Below, piece after piece: positions 25,466 to 52,500 of a stretch of 64,000 nucleotides of DNA (its first letter is position 1; each line of letters begins with the position of its first letter). The notes beneath the pieces are model-generated. The model had not been told where the DNA came from, searched no databases, and saw only the letters and a list, made by a program, of their open reading frames with translations. The stretch comes from Ascaris suum (taxonomy: Eukaryota > Nematoda > Chromadorea > Rhabditida > Ascarididae): NCBI GenBank assembly GCA_013433145.1, contig CM024183.1:6801703-6865702 (forward strand), written 5' to 3'. The position numbers and the translations under genes are program-made.

Positions 25466-27850
25466 TGTGATATATAGATGACCGATCTGAAGAATTGTTC
25501 AAATGCGGCTAAATTTCCGCGAGAAAAGTCAACAAATTCATCATCAATGAGTCGTAGCGATATTAGCCACCGTTTGGCAATATAGAGCTGCGGTTTCTAC
25601 AATAACGTGGCTCCTCGCAAAACTAATGAAACATCACCGCTACGGGAAATTGAACAATGAACGCCTTGTTAGGCAAAGGCGGAACTAATGAATCGCAGCT
25701 GCAATGATTCGCAGCTGCGATTGAACGTGGTAAACAGGCGAGCCGAAATCACAACACAATGCCGAAAGGGAAAAAGCGAGGGAAAAGAAAACTACAAACT
25801 CTGACATCGGATCTCAGGGAGAAAAATATTTGCATTACAAAGCCAAAAAATATTAAAATCGAAAAAAAAATTTAAGATGCCACATCGTACCGACTTCTCC
25901 TTAGTTTGTGGTACAATAAAAAAGGCGAATTATACGAAGGAATAAAAATATATTCAAGGAATCGCCTAGAAATCATTATAATTTCGCGGCAATTCAGCAT
26001 TCATCTTGCTATATAAAAGAGCGATTCAAGATGTAAATACTATCAAAAAATTTTGACGTAATGTGAAAGAAAAAAACAAACGAACATGGGATATCCGTGC
26101 GCTAGTCGTAGCTCGGCGTTGAATCTGTTGTGACGATTCTCGTTTATGATCGTTCATTTTTCTCAATTGTCGTTAAATAAAGCTGAAATCGAAGAATGCC
26201 ATTTGTTATGTTCTATGAAGCTTATGCAGGAATAAAGTCAAAATCAGCCGTTGCTCCTTGAGCATTTTTATTGCGATCAGATGAATCAATCGAACAGAAA
26301 ACAAACAGTTGGTAGTATGAGAAATGCTACGGAAGAATTACGCAATTTTGAGCCAGCGGCCGTATTCTATGGAACGGATAAATTTTGCTATTTTATGATT
26401 ACTACAAAATCATTGTTAATAACTGGAAATAACCGGAAATGGATTTGTATAAGCTGTAATCTTTTTGCAGCTTTAGATAACAGAGGTTTTTCCTCTTGTC
26501 ATATTAGGCAAACCATCATCATACTCATCGACTTTTGCGTAAATTTAGACTCAAATATAAAAAACACCAGCAGAAGATGAGCACGTTCACCCGAGCACTT
26601 TATCAGAAACTGGTAAGTTGCAGCACTGATCACAACGATTAGAGAGTGTGCAAGTGAAGGATGCGAACTGCTCGCTTCTAACACTCTTCTGTTCACTTTC
26701 GAATCTATTATGCTGTGCACTTCGGTGAACAACATCTAATAAAATGCGTTTCTTTTAAGCAACTATACAGAGAGACAGTACGTACTACTATTTAAGATGT
26801 TGTGCTGCGTGGAAACGATTTTCGACATGCTTGACTGGGATTTGGACAATAAGAAGCTGTATGCAAGGATGGAGGCAACACTGGGAGGGTGGTATAGCGA
26901 GATGCGGAGGTTCAGAGTGGTTTAGGTCAGCAGCAAGTGGATGCGGTCGACAACATCGGAGTTTCATATAACACCACCTTTTTAGCCCGAACGTTAACGG
27001 GACCTCTCCCTAGCGGTGTGAATGCTGAGAGATCTCGAAGCAACTGCATGATAAATGACACTCCAGGGGAAGCACGGAGGCAGACATTGCGAAGCGAGCA
27101 GCCGGATTCCCTGAGGCACACAATTCTCGGCATGAAGGCACCATGCTCGGACGGCTCACGCCGAACAGTGCAGCTGGGGAATAAAAGGTCGTACTACCAG
27201 GAAAGTATTTCGAACTTACACCACAATATCGTCGAAAGCATTTGCTTAGGCTGATGCGACCAAAAACACTCATAACTATGTAAGGGACTTTTGAACGCAA
27301 CTGCAAAATTCGCATGAAATCAACGCACTGCAAGATATTCCAAGAGAGCGAGGCAAAAAGGCTTCAACAAGGCTGTCGGAAAGGTTGCAACAAAAATAAT
27401 GAGATACTAGAGAAGTGGACTATTTACCGAGGTCCTATACCCTTCCGTCTCAACCGAAGCCGCTCAGAATAAAGAAAAAAAATTTTCAACTTCACATGAG
27501 AACGGAAATGAATGCACCAACAAGAAAAGTGCGCTTGAGAAGCAAACGATGATAAACGCTATTAAAGCGTCACTGACCGCAGTAAACAGGTTCATAAATT
27601 CGCGACAAATGCTCCGTGAAAAGCTCACGTTTGCAGCCGTGACCCATCATGAACCACGTGCAATTCTCCACGTAGGCTTAAAAGCGCAGAAGCGTGATCA
27701 GGAAAATACTGGACAATCAAAAGGCTAAAATGATGCAACGCCCTAAGCGTATGTCCTAACCTCTATACTTACCGCATATGGAATCGCACATGGTTCCACA
27801 GTTCACAAATCGCACATTAATTTATATGCGCACAAATGCATACATGCGCG

Positions 27851-27978
27851 CAAGCACACATACACGTAAACACACAACACACACATATACTCATAGGTAT
27901 TTATTCGCTATCACACATGCACGCACATACACACACACACACACACGCATGCACACATGCACACATCCGCAGATACAC
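27851..27978. repeat. (CA)n-rich degenerate microsatellite
   Basis: Alternating CACA, CGCA and TACA units. The His/Thr-rich frames here are repeat artefacts. Confidence 0.9.
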
Positions 27979-29942
27979 AAAGCGCATATCACAAGCTGAC
28001 AGTAGATAATGAACACCATTATTTAGTTTTAAGGAGTGTGGAAAAGCAATCAGAAGAGGTACTGCCTGATGCGTTCTTCCAGTGTTGTCGATCACAACAA
28101 CAAGTTTTTTTTTTCGAAATTCCACGCAGATATTAGAAAAACACACACACACAAATACAATGATGCAAAGATTCTGTGGCTAAATCTGCTGGCGTTCTGA
28201 AAAGATGAAATGGAAAATCTCGGCTTTGAATTCTTAACACTCTTTGCATGGTTCATGTCGAACATGCAATCCATGCAATAGAAGTCGAATAGAATTCCCA
28301 CCGAAATTGTAATGGAGTAAAAAGTGACCATTTTAAAAGTAATACTACTAGAAACCAAGTAAAACTTCAGCGCTAGCATGAATGAAAGAAGATGAGGAAA
28401 TAGATTCTTGTATTATTAGCTCCGCAACAGCAGATTTTTAACGACAGTGCTTTAAAACGTAACGTTATGTTAAATGAATAGATTATGGTCGTTTTAATCC
28501 TCAGTGGTGATCACGTAGATGGTATTATACTTCTACTAGTCTGTACATAGGATCGTTAAATCAATGGCGACTGTGATGTGTGTTTCTATTTTCGTATATC
28601 CGCTACTGTATAAACGCAATTTTGCACTCACGGGGGTGGGAGGGGGGAGGGGATCATGGAGGAGAAAATGCGAAGATATGTCAGGCCACTCATCTTATTT
28701 ACAACAGCAGATATAGTATGAACTTAAGATGAATGAAGGAGATAGTTTCGCAGAAAACAGTTGACGAGATTTTGGGAATGAATCTGTGATGAGAGCAATG
28801 TGATGTGCGCTTAAGATAAAGTGAATTGTTGAGGTACGATTTACCAACTGCACCACTTCAGAAGCCTTTTATCTTTTTTTGCCACTCTATGAACACAACC
28901 GTTGTGCTGTGTCAACAGGAAATACAGTTCTTTGATGCTTGCTAACAATTGCACGAACTTTGAGGAGTGCTGTCATACTTCATTATGAATCGAAAAGAGA
29001 GGACTTGTTTTTATGCTTTCGCAAAGCTTTGAGCGCCTAACACACATTCCAGGTATAAATGCGTGATTATTCAATTCAAAAAAATGCAATTGTTTTTTTA
29101 GGCGCATAAATATCCTGCAAAAATGGCCCGTCATGTAGCGGAAAGACTCGAAGAACTATATTCGTTGGCAACAGAAATGATCAATTCAGCAGAAGCGATC
29201 GGCAATGTTTTCGTTTTCCAATAAGAGCTGCTTAGTATAAGCTCAACTATGGCGCCGCTATCTCCTCTTTCCTGATAGGAAAACAACTCTCTTAGCTGTA
29301 GTCGAAATTTCTAGACTAACGCCGAATTTCGTAGCAAAAGTTTACTTTTGTGCAGAAACTTAATTGGCCATTCGGACAGTGCGAAGAAAAGAGTGCTGCA
29401 ATCTAAAACTATAATTTCAACATTCTCGGTGAATATTCACGGGAATTTCTGAGGTTGCATGGAAGCATATGGTTATTTTTGAAGTGAGTGGATCAAGGTG
29501 GATTTTGATGAGATAAAGGTCACCCACCTTCCAACCACACAACAATCGTTAAATCTTGCGATTCGTGCATCAACATATTCCCGAATTGGAGATTCCGAGC
29601 GAATAAAAACGCGGACACAAACAGTGGAATATAAATAGGAAAAGCTTAGCTATAATGTGCTTCGCAAATGCATATTTGTAAAAGGCTATAAAAAAACTGG
29701 GAAACGAGAAACGAAAGTACTAAAGGCACCTCCGTGTGCTTCGCCGCATCGGACCAATCGCTGCGCATACACACATAAACACTGACAGTACTCAACGGTA
29801 GACCACTGCGCCAAAAAAAGCAATTGTTCTGCAAAATTTCATATAAGTCTACTATTTGTAAGTTATATTCGAGCGGGCAAACGCGAAAAATTTTCATCAG
29901 CAGATCAGTTATATTTCATCGTTGTGCGAAAATGTGACTCGA

Positions 29943-43649
<13,707 letters not shown>

Positions 43650-46600
43650 TGAAATACCTATAATATGAGTCAATATTATTTATTTATATTATCGTCATTT
43701 GAAAGGACGATAAATAAAAAAAGGTGAGATTATTTTATGAAGTGTTGTTTCAATGGGGCGATTTTAAAAACTTATTTAACAAGCTTAAAGAAATAAAACA
43801 CATCATAAATGCACGTGAACGAATGCATCATTTCCAGGAACGTAGATCTCTTCAATAGAAGCCTTGTCGGGTAGAAGATTTCCACGAAGAATCGTTGAAA
43901 ATAGAATCCCATCGCAGCAATAGTCCATTCTTGAATGTAGACCTGAGCATTATGTGGTATAAAGCGCATAAAACCCTATCCTGCATTCATCATTTAGCAA
44001 CATAGCAATAGATATAACCGGAGGCGATATTAACCTCGTTTAGTTTAAACCTTTATAAACGATACAGTTTCATTCTCACCGACGCATTAATGAAGCAGGA
44101 AAATTAAAGCACTCAAAAATACTAAATCGTCCATATATATGAAAGTTTTATAGGAAATTACGTTTTGTTAGCCGCACAAAATTGATGCGATAAGGTTCCT
44201 ATTCAAGCGTAAACATCGAATGTACACTACACAAATATTTTGATAACAATATAATTTCAATCGTAGAAAAATTGATGATGATTTGGATTCCTGAATAGAA
44301 AATATACGTCATTTTATTATTTCTACGATCGTTTTCTTCAATAGTGTTTTTTTTTATTGCTACGAACGTAAAATATAACTCTATTGTTGACATAACAAAA
44401 GAATCGTTGTTATTGTAAGAAAATACGAAGAATGTATAAGATAGAATAGATCTCCGCTTATTATTATTATTATTGCTAATATTGAAGCATTTTTATTGTA
44501 TATTTGCAAATATAATTATATTCTTATTTCTTATTTAAATATATAGTTGAATTTGTTAACGCTATGCATATAAACGTATTCAATGAGAACGTTTCACTAG
44601 AATAGTATCGTTTTATTAGAGAATTTCGTTCACTTAATAGGTTCGATGCATGACATCTTGAATATGGAAAAAAAGCATATGTAAATACTGCAATATATGC
44701 AAATAAGCACTAATGATTCTCAATTATGAATAATCGAGTCACGGATTGACACCCGATGGAAGTGGCCAATGTGCTCAAAATTAGCCTATGAATAAAATCT
44801 TTAAGAAGCGCTACGCAATTTATTTGTGCAGGCATGATGCAGACGCCATTTCGGAGATAGACATGTTGGCGAGACGCATAGATCGAAACGGATATTCGGA
44901 TGGAAATTTATTTTAGTTTAACCAAAAAAAAAGATCTCTCGGCTGAAGAGATCATTAATTCACTACAAATTTTGGGATTATTTATTACGATGGAGTACAA
45001 TCGAAAAACACGTTATTCAACAAATCCATCCTCTAAGTTTAGAGAAATGCATTGAGTGAACCCGCTGAAGGAATAACGATAAAATTTTGACGCTTTCATT
45101 TCATCATCTGTAATAAACCTCTATGAAAGTTGATGTTTACGAATGCGAATAACGACGATATGGAAGTTCACTATATATGGCAAAGCCATAGGATCGTTTT
45201 GAGCCTACGGAGAAATTTCGACTCGTTGAAAGATGTTTCGGTATCCATCGGATCGTTAATGCATGTCATATTGGTTAGATCGGAGCGAGACTTGAATATC
45301 CGAAATATCTGAATATATGTGCAATACTTATGTGTTTCAAATGTAAGCTAATGGAACCTTTAAGCACATCGATGCTGCTGCAATTTTTAATTATTTTTAT
45401 CGATACTAACTCTCTCGATAAACCGAAGATTTAGAAGGAGGTTGAATTTTTGTGAAAATATTATTGCAGCGATGAAAGTGAACTTCGATTAGATGCTCTT
45501 TCAAAGGAGGCTTTTTTTAAAAAGAGTCGTTGCGCTTTTTCTACTAAAAGAAAAAATAAATTGTGGTCAAACGAGTTACGTATCGCAACTGCTGATCGGA
45601 TTCTGAGTAAACATAACTGAACGCATCTGAACGTACTTGAACGACGAAATTACGTTGACATGACATGCCGTTGTGCACCTTAGCTGAAATATCCGAAATA
45701 TTTGAACATATGTGCAATAGGTATGGGTTTCAAATCTAAGCTAATGAAACCACATTGTGACATTGTTGGAATTTATGATTTGAAATGAGCTTAATTGAAT
45801 TTCAGTTTGAATTTCTGCAGTTGTTAAATATTACGTTTATTTGGCACCTTGAGCTATGGTCACAAAAGTCATATCTTATTCCGTTCTCTCATTGTTTTGT
45901 GATCCATGATTTGATACTTCATTTTTCATTGTGCATCCTATTGCTAGTGCATACTTCAATGCGATTTTTTGACGAAGTTAAATATCAACAAAAATTGCTG
46001 CATATTTATTTCGCTATCCGTTTAGTATGCGCTAAACGTTGAAAGGCAAGTTCGCTGCATCGATTATCAAATCAAAGAAGCGAAGGTACGTGTGACTTGT
46101 TTCTGTCCTTTTTTTATAGTGAAAGAACGTCGGGATAACCTTATGATGATGCTCCTGTTTTGCAAAAAACCTCATGAGGATCATGTCAACCGCCTCCTTA
46201 TATGTTTAAAAAGGTCGCTATTTGGATTTATGTCTTCTCAAAATTGTGAGAAATGATATATAAATAGCACAAGTATTAAGACTGCTTAAAATTTAACGTA
46301 ACCCCAATTAATAGGGTATTGAAACCTGAACTGAGGCCCAAACTAAGTGAAAAGTCACACATATGCTATCGAAGAAGAAGACGCAGCCCCCACATGTTTA
46401 ACTCCGGATCGATGAGACAGGAACGAATATGTGAGAGCGATGAAGACTAGCGATAATGATCACTTTCAGTTCGAGTTTATATTGTGTTTGTGCAATTTTA
46501 TAAAATCTTTTGCTTAGTTTACTGAAACGGCAAAGTCATGAACTGTGAGTTTTTGTTCTTTTGTTAGGCAGAAGTGTGTGTGCATCGTTGCCGTATGATT

Positions 46601-47396
46601 TCAGTCTCTAATAAGGGCAACTTGTTAAACAAATCACGTCTTCATCGCATGATATGTGTGTGAGCAATGACATCATTCAAACAAATAAATTTGCTGCATT
46701 CACAGCTTTGTTCCATACATAAGAGAACCGAGTTCTTGGATGCGTCTATTTCTCGCATATGCGCGTGTGTAAAATTAACTTCGATTAACAGCTGCAGAAG
46801 TCGGTGGAAAATAATTCAAGCGGAAACCGAGCTGGTGTTCTGGCTCAGGTGATTCATGAAGGTTTTATGTGATCGAGTCAGTCGAAATGTGGCTTACTGT
46901 TTGCAGGACGCTGATTGTTCGTTATAATTTGAGCCTATTTGGTTTATTGTTGCGACAATTCAGCGAATTTTGCGGAATTTTTTGCAGATCTCTGCACCTT
47001 TGCAGTTCGATGAGCCACACAAAATACTGCAAATTCAAATTGAATTCAATGACTTTTTGAAGGAATTTTACTAATTTTAATTACTTGCTGGCTGAGTTAC
47101 TCATTTACAGTCTTATCAAACTTATGAATCGGCTTCCCTATGCAACCGATCGAAATTGTACCTCAAACGGGTCTTTGGCTGAGAGCTCATGCATCCTGTG
47201 GCTAGCGCAGGAAGATATATTAATGGGATTTTTTGTTTCGTACTCTTCAGTATTGATGCAATCATGTTGGACAAAATTCAGAACCTACAGCAACCTTCAC
47301 CATTTTTTCAATTGCAGAAAATTTTCTCCTGATATATAAAGACACTCTATTCGAGAAAAGAAGGTGGCATTCTGAGTAGATGATGTATTACGGTTG
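43650..47396. other. Region upstream of the C1 protease, no supported gene
   Basis: It should contain the protease promoter, but no convincing TATA box or other site was identified. A short plus-strand frame near 44832-44917 (AISEIDMLARRIDRNGYSD) follows a TGTGCAG acceptor but lacks a donor. Confidence 0.4.
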
Positions 47397-47441
47397 GCCA
47401 TAAACAGTGCCTTCATTGCCATATGAATAAATGTTTCCTTG
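47397..47441 (-). CDS. Possible last exon of an unknown gene
   Basis: A good acceptor (TTTATTCCTCAG) is followed by QGNIYSYGNEGTVYGQP and a stop. Another frame from the same acceptor also stays open for about 45 codons. A possible upstream exon near 47980-47826 (IRKYKLMRFLGIKVLVEIGD, then a donor ATAG|GTCAAA) leaves in phase 2 and would choose that second frame. The model is therefore unresolved. Confidence 0.2.
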
Positions 47442-49342
47442 CTGAGGAATAAAACAGGGGAAATGAGGAAAGTTTGTGGTGAAAGAAGACGAAAAATCCA
47501 GCTTAAATAAGGAATAATCTACGAATTTATCGTAGTGATGTAGGTTTCTTGAAGTGTTACTCAAGAAAAGCCATATATGCTTAAATATTTCCGAAAATAT
47601 CACGAAACAAGGAAAGGAAAAATAACTCCCATTGTTATTAAATCTTATTGATTCTCGATCAACCGGCAAAAATTCATTGAAAAATCTATACTTTGATTTT
47701 CTTTTCATCGTATAATTTGCAGCATGAAGAAAACTTAATGATTGCATAGGTGAAATAACTTCTTGATGCAGCGAATTATTGTGCGATAGAATTCACTGTT
47801 CATTTCAACAATCTCCTCATTTGCTTTGACCTATATTTGCAAGAGATTTCGTCTAAGATGGATGTCATCCTTCTATTTCCCATCACTGTCCCATCAACAA
47901 TTTTATCACCGATTTCAACCAGCACTTTTATTCCCAAAAATCTCATCAGTTTATATTTTCGAATTACGCTTGCACAAGCAATTGCCACTTTCGTTATGTT
48001 TAGACGGGCGACTGACTTTTAACCATTTTTTTTTTTGCGATTCGTTCGAAACATCTATGACCTTTGATTACTTACAATCTGTTTATCGAATATTTTATCG
48101 TAAACAATTCAATGATTTACCTAAAAGAATTATTTAGTCAACCCTCATTAGTGCTTATCAGTTTCTGAAATCGCAACGATTCTATTTCATTAAATTAAAC
48201 TCGATTGCAATTAAAGCACAAAGATTAATTTCTCATACTTAGTGATAGTCAACAATGTTGATGGAGCAATTATCTGAAATTCATGAAAAATCAGGGAATT
48301 ATTCTGGCTATATTAGTATTTTTTTGCGGGGGAAATAGACATATAAAATCCTTTCGTCTATATGTTTTCTTTTATTGCTCTCTACAGCTGTAGATTTTCT
48401 AGCGGTAATCGTCGGGCTGATATACTACTTGCAATTTGCTGTAAATGGACAACAATCAATTGGTTTTGATTTTTCTTGCAATGTATATAAAATTTTGATG
48501 AAGATGAATTCACTCATACGTTACAAAGACTAATGATTAAATCAAAGAAATCTGTGCAGATCAGAGATAACTATTGAAAAGACGAGTTTACTTGTTGTAC
48601 CACTTTTGAAATCACTAATTCATCATATCGAGATACTTTTTCGAGAAAGAATATTTTTGTCATTATATTACTGAATTTAAAAAAACACTCAAAGAAGCGA
48701 AGAAGTTGGCGATTGTTACGAAGTGATCAGTGATGTGTGTTACATCATACCACTTGAAGATAGATATGAATTTATCGAAGAACGTTTCGCATGAATCTTT
48801 TGCACTTAAAACTAATAAAAAATTTCGATTGCAATTACTCGAGTCATTTTAGTAGAAACATAAAGGCCACTAATTTCGGTAAACAGGAGGTATATCAAAC
48901 GAATAAATTTAACGAACACAATCTCTATTAATAGTCTTCCCGAATAGCAGGTGATTCCATTTTTTTTCGAGAATTTGCGGTTTCTTGTCATTCCATCTCC
49001 TCGCCTCCTCCCTCATCGTTCGCTCTCCTTTTCCCTTTCTTCTTGTCCTGCTCCGATTCCTGAAATGAAAAAAAACGTCCAGCGGAATTCAGATGCATCT
49101 TGTATCGGCAGTGCATCGATCGACATAGGTTGTGGCACGAAAGTGCACATGAAAAAATATTTCAGCAGCTGTAGCAAGAGCCTCATTAAAAAGAGCACCT
49201 ATTTCTTCCTGTAGGTCATTTTAATTTATGGAAATTTATGCAGAAGCAGTTCTGAGGAGTAAACATCGAGATGGACAAGCGTGAGCGGAAAACGAAAACG
49301 TTAGCAAAGGAGGAACAATCATCAATGATCATACATTAGGTT

Positions 49343-49510
49343 TCAGCGAAAAACAGGAACAAAAGAGTTCAATGGTACGGTGGACTTCGGAGCGATAAAC
49401 GCTGCAAACAGTTTGTCATATGGATTGATGAAATGCAAGAAAATAACACCTGAGATCATGCGTAAAGGTGCTGGCATGATATTGGCGTTTACATCGTGCA
49501 TGCCTCTTGC
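49343..49510 (-). pseudogene. Possible M13 peptidase exon relic
   Basis: The minus-strand reading frame contains ARGMHDVNAN, a Pro three residues on, then SGVIFLHFINPYDK. This follows the order of the M13 block VNAxYxP...PAGIL...PFF, but is two residues short, and the codons before the acceptor-like TTTAAAG are not conserved. No neighbouring HExxH or GENIAD exon was found between 44 and 49 kb. It may be a fragment of a second, decayed copy of the gene to the right. Chance similarity cannot be excluded. Confidence 0.33.
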
Positions 49511-52500
49511 CTTTAAACAAAATATCTTCAAATTAATATCGAAATGAAAGTAAAATTTTGCAACCATGTTCGAAATATTCCAATCAATCATTGCAATTGC
49601 CTATGAAATTCGCAATAAAAAATTTCCCTCTCATTTGTTCACTATAAAAATAAATGCCGAACCGGTGGAAAATGTAGAAAAGTTTTTGTTCACCTTTTCA
49701 CGTGGCTATATTCGTTGTTAAAACGAATCATTCAACATAAAATGTTTTAACGTTGGAACGTTTTCGAAGAGATCATAAATTATCATTCGTATTGCAAATT
49801 TTTCTTTTTTTACTATTCGATTTTTCAACTCTATTTTATTTGCTTCCGGAGTTAAATTTAACAGATCCAAACAAACACAAAGTTGCGCATACATATTGAG
49901 ATAAGATAGTTTTTTTTTTCTGTGAATCTTTACACACGTGTTGATTATTTTCTTCTTCTTTGCTGAAATTGTCGACATCATGACCTTGTTGGTGCTTGTG
50001 AAATTTGCGTGCCTGTTCATCTTTCGTTCTACCTTCTATAACACTTTTCGAGCTGACACTTCAAATTCGTCAGAATTTCCAGACGTCATGAGAAACGCGA
50101 AAATCAAGTTACATACTAAAATATTTGCACGTATTGCACACCTATTAGGTTTTCATTTTACAACCGTTCGATTCATTTGAAAAACTGGTTTTTTTTGTAG
50201 ACTGTTTCAAACTGAAGTCGAAAAAAAAACGATTCAAAAACGAATGCATTATTCCTCACGTTCCATTATTTACACTTCACTTATGAAGTCTGCTGACTTC
50301 AACAAATGTGAAATGAATGAAGTGTTCGCAAAGCTTATTGTGCGCATATCGCATCATCTCTTCTTTTATGTTTCGCTCTGCTTTTATTTTAAAGTACGAC
50401 TTTCGAAAGGACGCAAGGAGGTTTAAAATTTCACCGTTATTACCATCATCATCAATGAATGAAAAGAAATGGAGTGAATGCGATGCACTAAAGAGACCCG
50501 TTCTACTGCACAAATCTTAAGCAGATATTGCAGATATGCCGGAGATGAACAATTTGGATTATTGAAAGATTATATTGAAATTATATATGTGGAGAACACA
50601 TAAATTTTGGATAGCAAAGTTGTATCAACTCGAAAAATATCGAAAAAAAAGTAATTCAAACTTCTTCTGATTTAAAAATCAACAAAACGAAACTGTAGGA
50701 GAAAAATATTGAACTAAAATTGCCATATAAAAACCATTTTTTCTAATATCTCATTCAGTCGCGAATTTCGATTGTCTTATTAGGCGAACTTTTTTCTTTA
50801 GTTTAGAGGGACATACTATCTCATAATTCAACACGACAGCTAGACAGAATGGTCGATTCTTGATCGCACCATAATGATGCAGTGATGGCCGATCATGAAA
50901 TCGTGCATGAAATGTCTAGTCATTGCAATCGCTTTGATTTTTCAACACGACGACTAATGTTTGAACAGATGATTTTTTTTCCTATCTGCCGTAAAAGCGC
51001 TCCATGAAACTTCAAGAAACTTGAACAGCCAGCCTTCAGCAAGAAGTAACAAGAACCTTCAAGAATGTTCAAATAATTCTCATTTTTTTTCTCATCGACA
51101 ATGCTCATTTGTTGAATTTTGCAAGTGCAATGATGTTGTTATACATTTTTCTAGACGTTATATTTTTGCACGATTGCATATATTCAGCGTTCGTTACGTA
51201 TATAAATGGATTGATTTATGCAATAATATAGAAAAAAATTTATTTCTGATAACACTTACAAATCCCTCTTAATGTGAAAACGAATAATGCACAATGAAAA
51301 GGATTGAGAAAGGATAACGCCTAGGAAAAATCTTATATGAATACAATTTCCATTTGTTTCGATTGTAAATCATTTAGAATTCGTTATTGCAATGATGAGG
51401 CGTATTTTTTTTCTTCTCGCCACTTGCCTCTAACATATCGGCAAATAAATATCCCCCATAAATCCGCAAGTCGCTGAGTTAAGTTGATAAGTAAAGATAT
51501 CCTCGTCTTTGAAAATTTCCACAATTTTTTTGCATTCACGTCCTAATTAGGTTTATAAACGAAAGCGTACATCAATGGAAGTAATTTGTACGCTCTTAGT
51601 GTATGAATAATAGTAGGTTTGATAGTAACAACAGATGCACTGGAATAACACAACAGTCAAGTGGGTTTCGTGCTAGAGCTTTCGTTCGTTCATAATGATA
51701 CAGTATTGGTTATTGAGTAGATTCGAATTCTATGCGTGCAAAGAAAAAAAAACGAAAAAAAATTTCCTGTAGATTCAGCATAGATGATTTCATTGACAAA
51801 CAACATAAACGGCCAAATAAGCAACATTGATTTCGATTAATGAAATTCGCCAACGATGAACGTCAACGATTTATTCACAAAATATCAACATGATGGCATT
51901 GACAAAAATTGACCTAATAGCCATGGTTGAATTTTATGAGATGCGTTGAAATTTGTTTCTTCAATGATTGGAATAATTATAGATCCTTATGGAATATTTG
52001 GAAAAGAGTTTGCCTATGAATACTTCAAGAAGTATATTTCTAGAACTCAGTCTTTTGCTTTCATAATTATACCCTCAAATGAATAGACTTGGACAACTCA
52101 ATTCTAGAACATTAATGTATCAGCTATGGCCCATTTGTGTTGAAGCCCGCAAAGACCAGCTTGGCTTTTTTTGATTCCGATGTAACTCAGAAGAGAGTTT
52201 GGCAGTAATATTGGATATATCAAGCTATGTATCATATTATCCCAATGAGTAATAAGTAAATCTTGAATCCCGACGTTCAACCTCATCGCTCCTGCTCATG
52301 ACACAGCCCAACGAATTTTCATGGTTTATCTCATTCATCGATTGGCATTTGTTGACAGACGGCTACATATACGGCAAATCCAAGAAAATATATTATAAAT
52401 GACTGCTTTTTTCAGCTATACTTTGTTGATCTCTTCAATTAACAAAAAGTGCCACAAGTCTTAAAAGGTTTTTTTTTTTTGCTTTTAAACGTTTTTCTCG

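Noticed and set aside
49013..49210. Minus-strand stretch EEIGALFNEALATA as an M13 zinc-site exon
   Set aside because: It lacks HExxH. The similarity to the surrounding family sequence is too weak.
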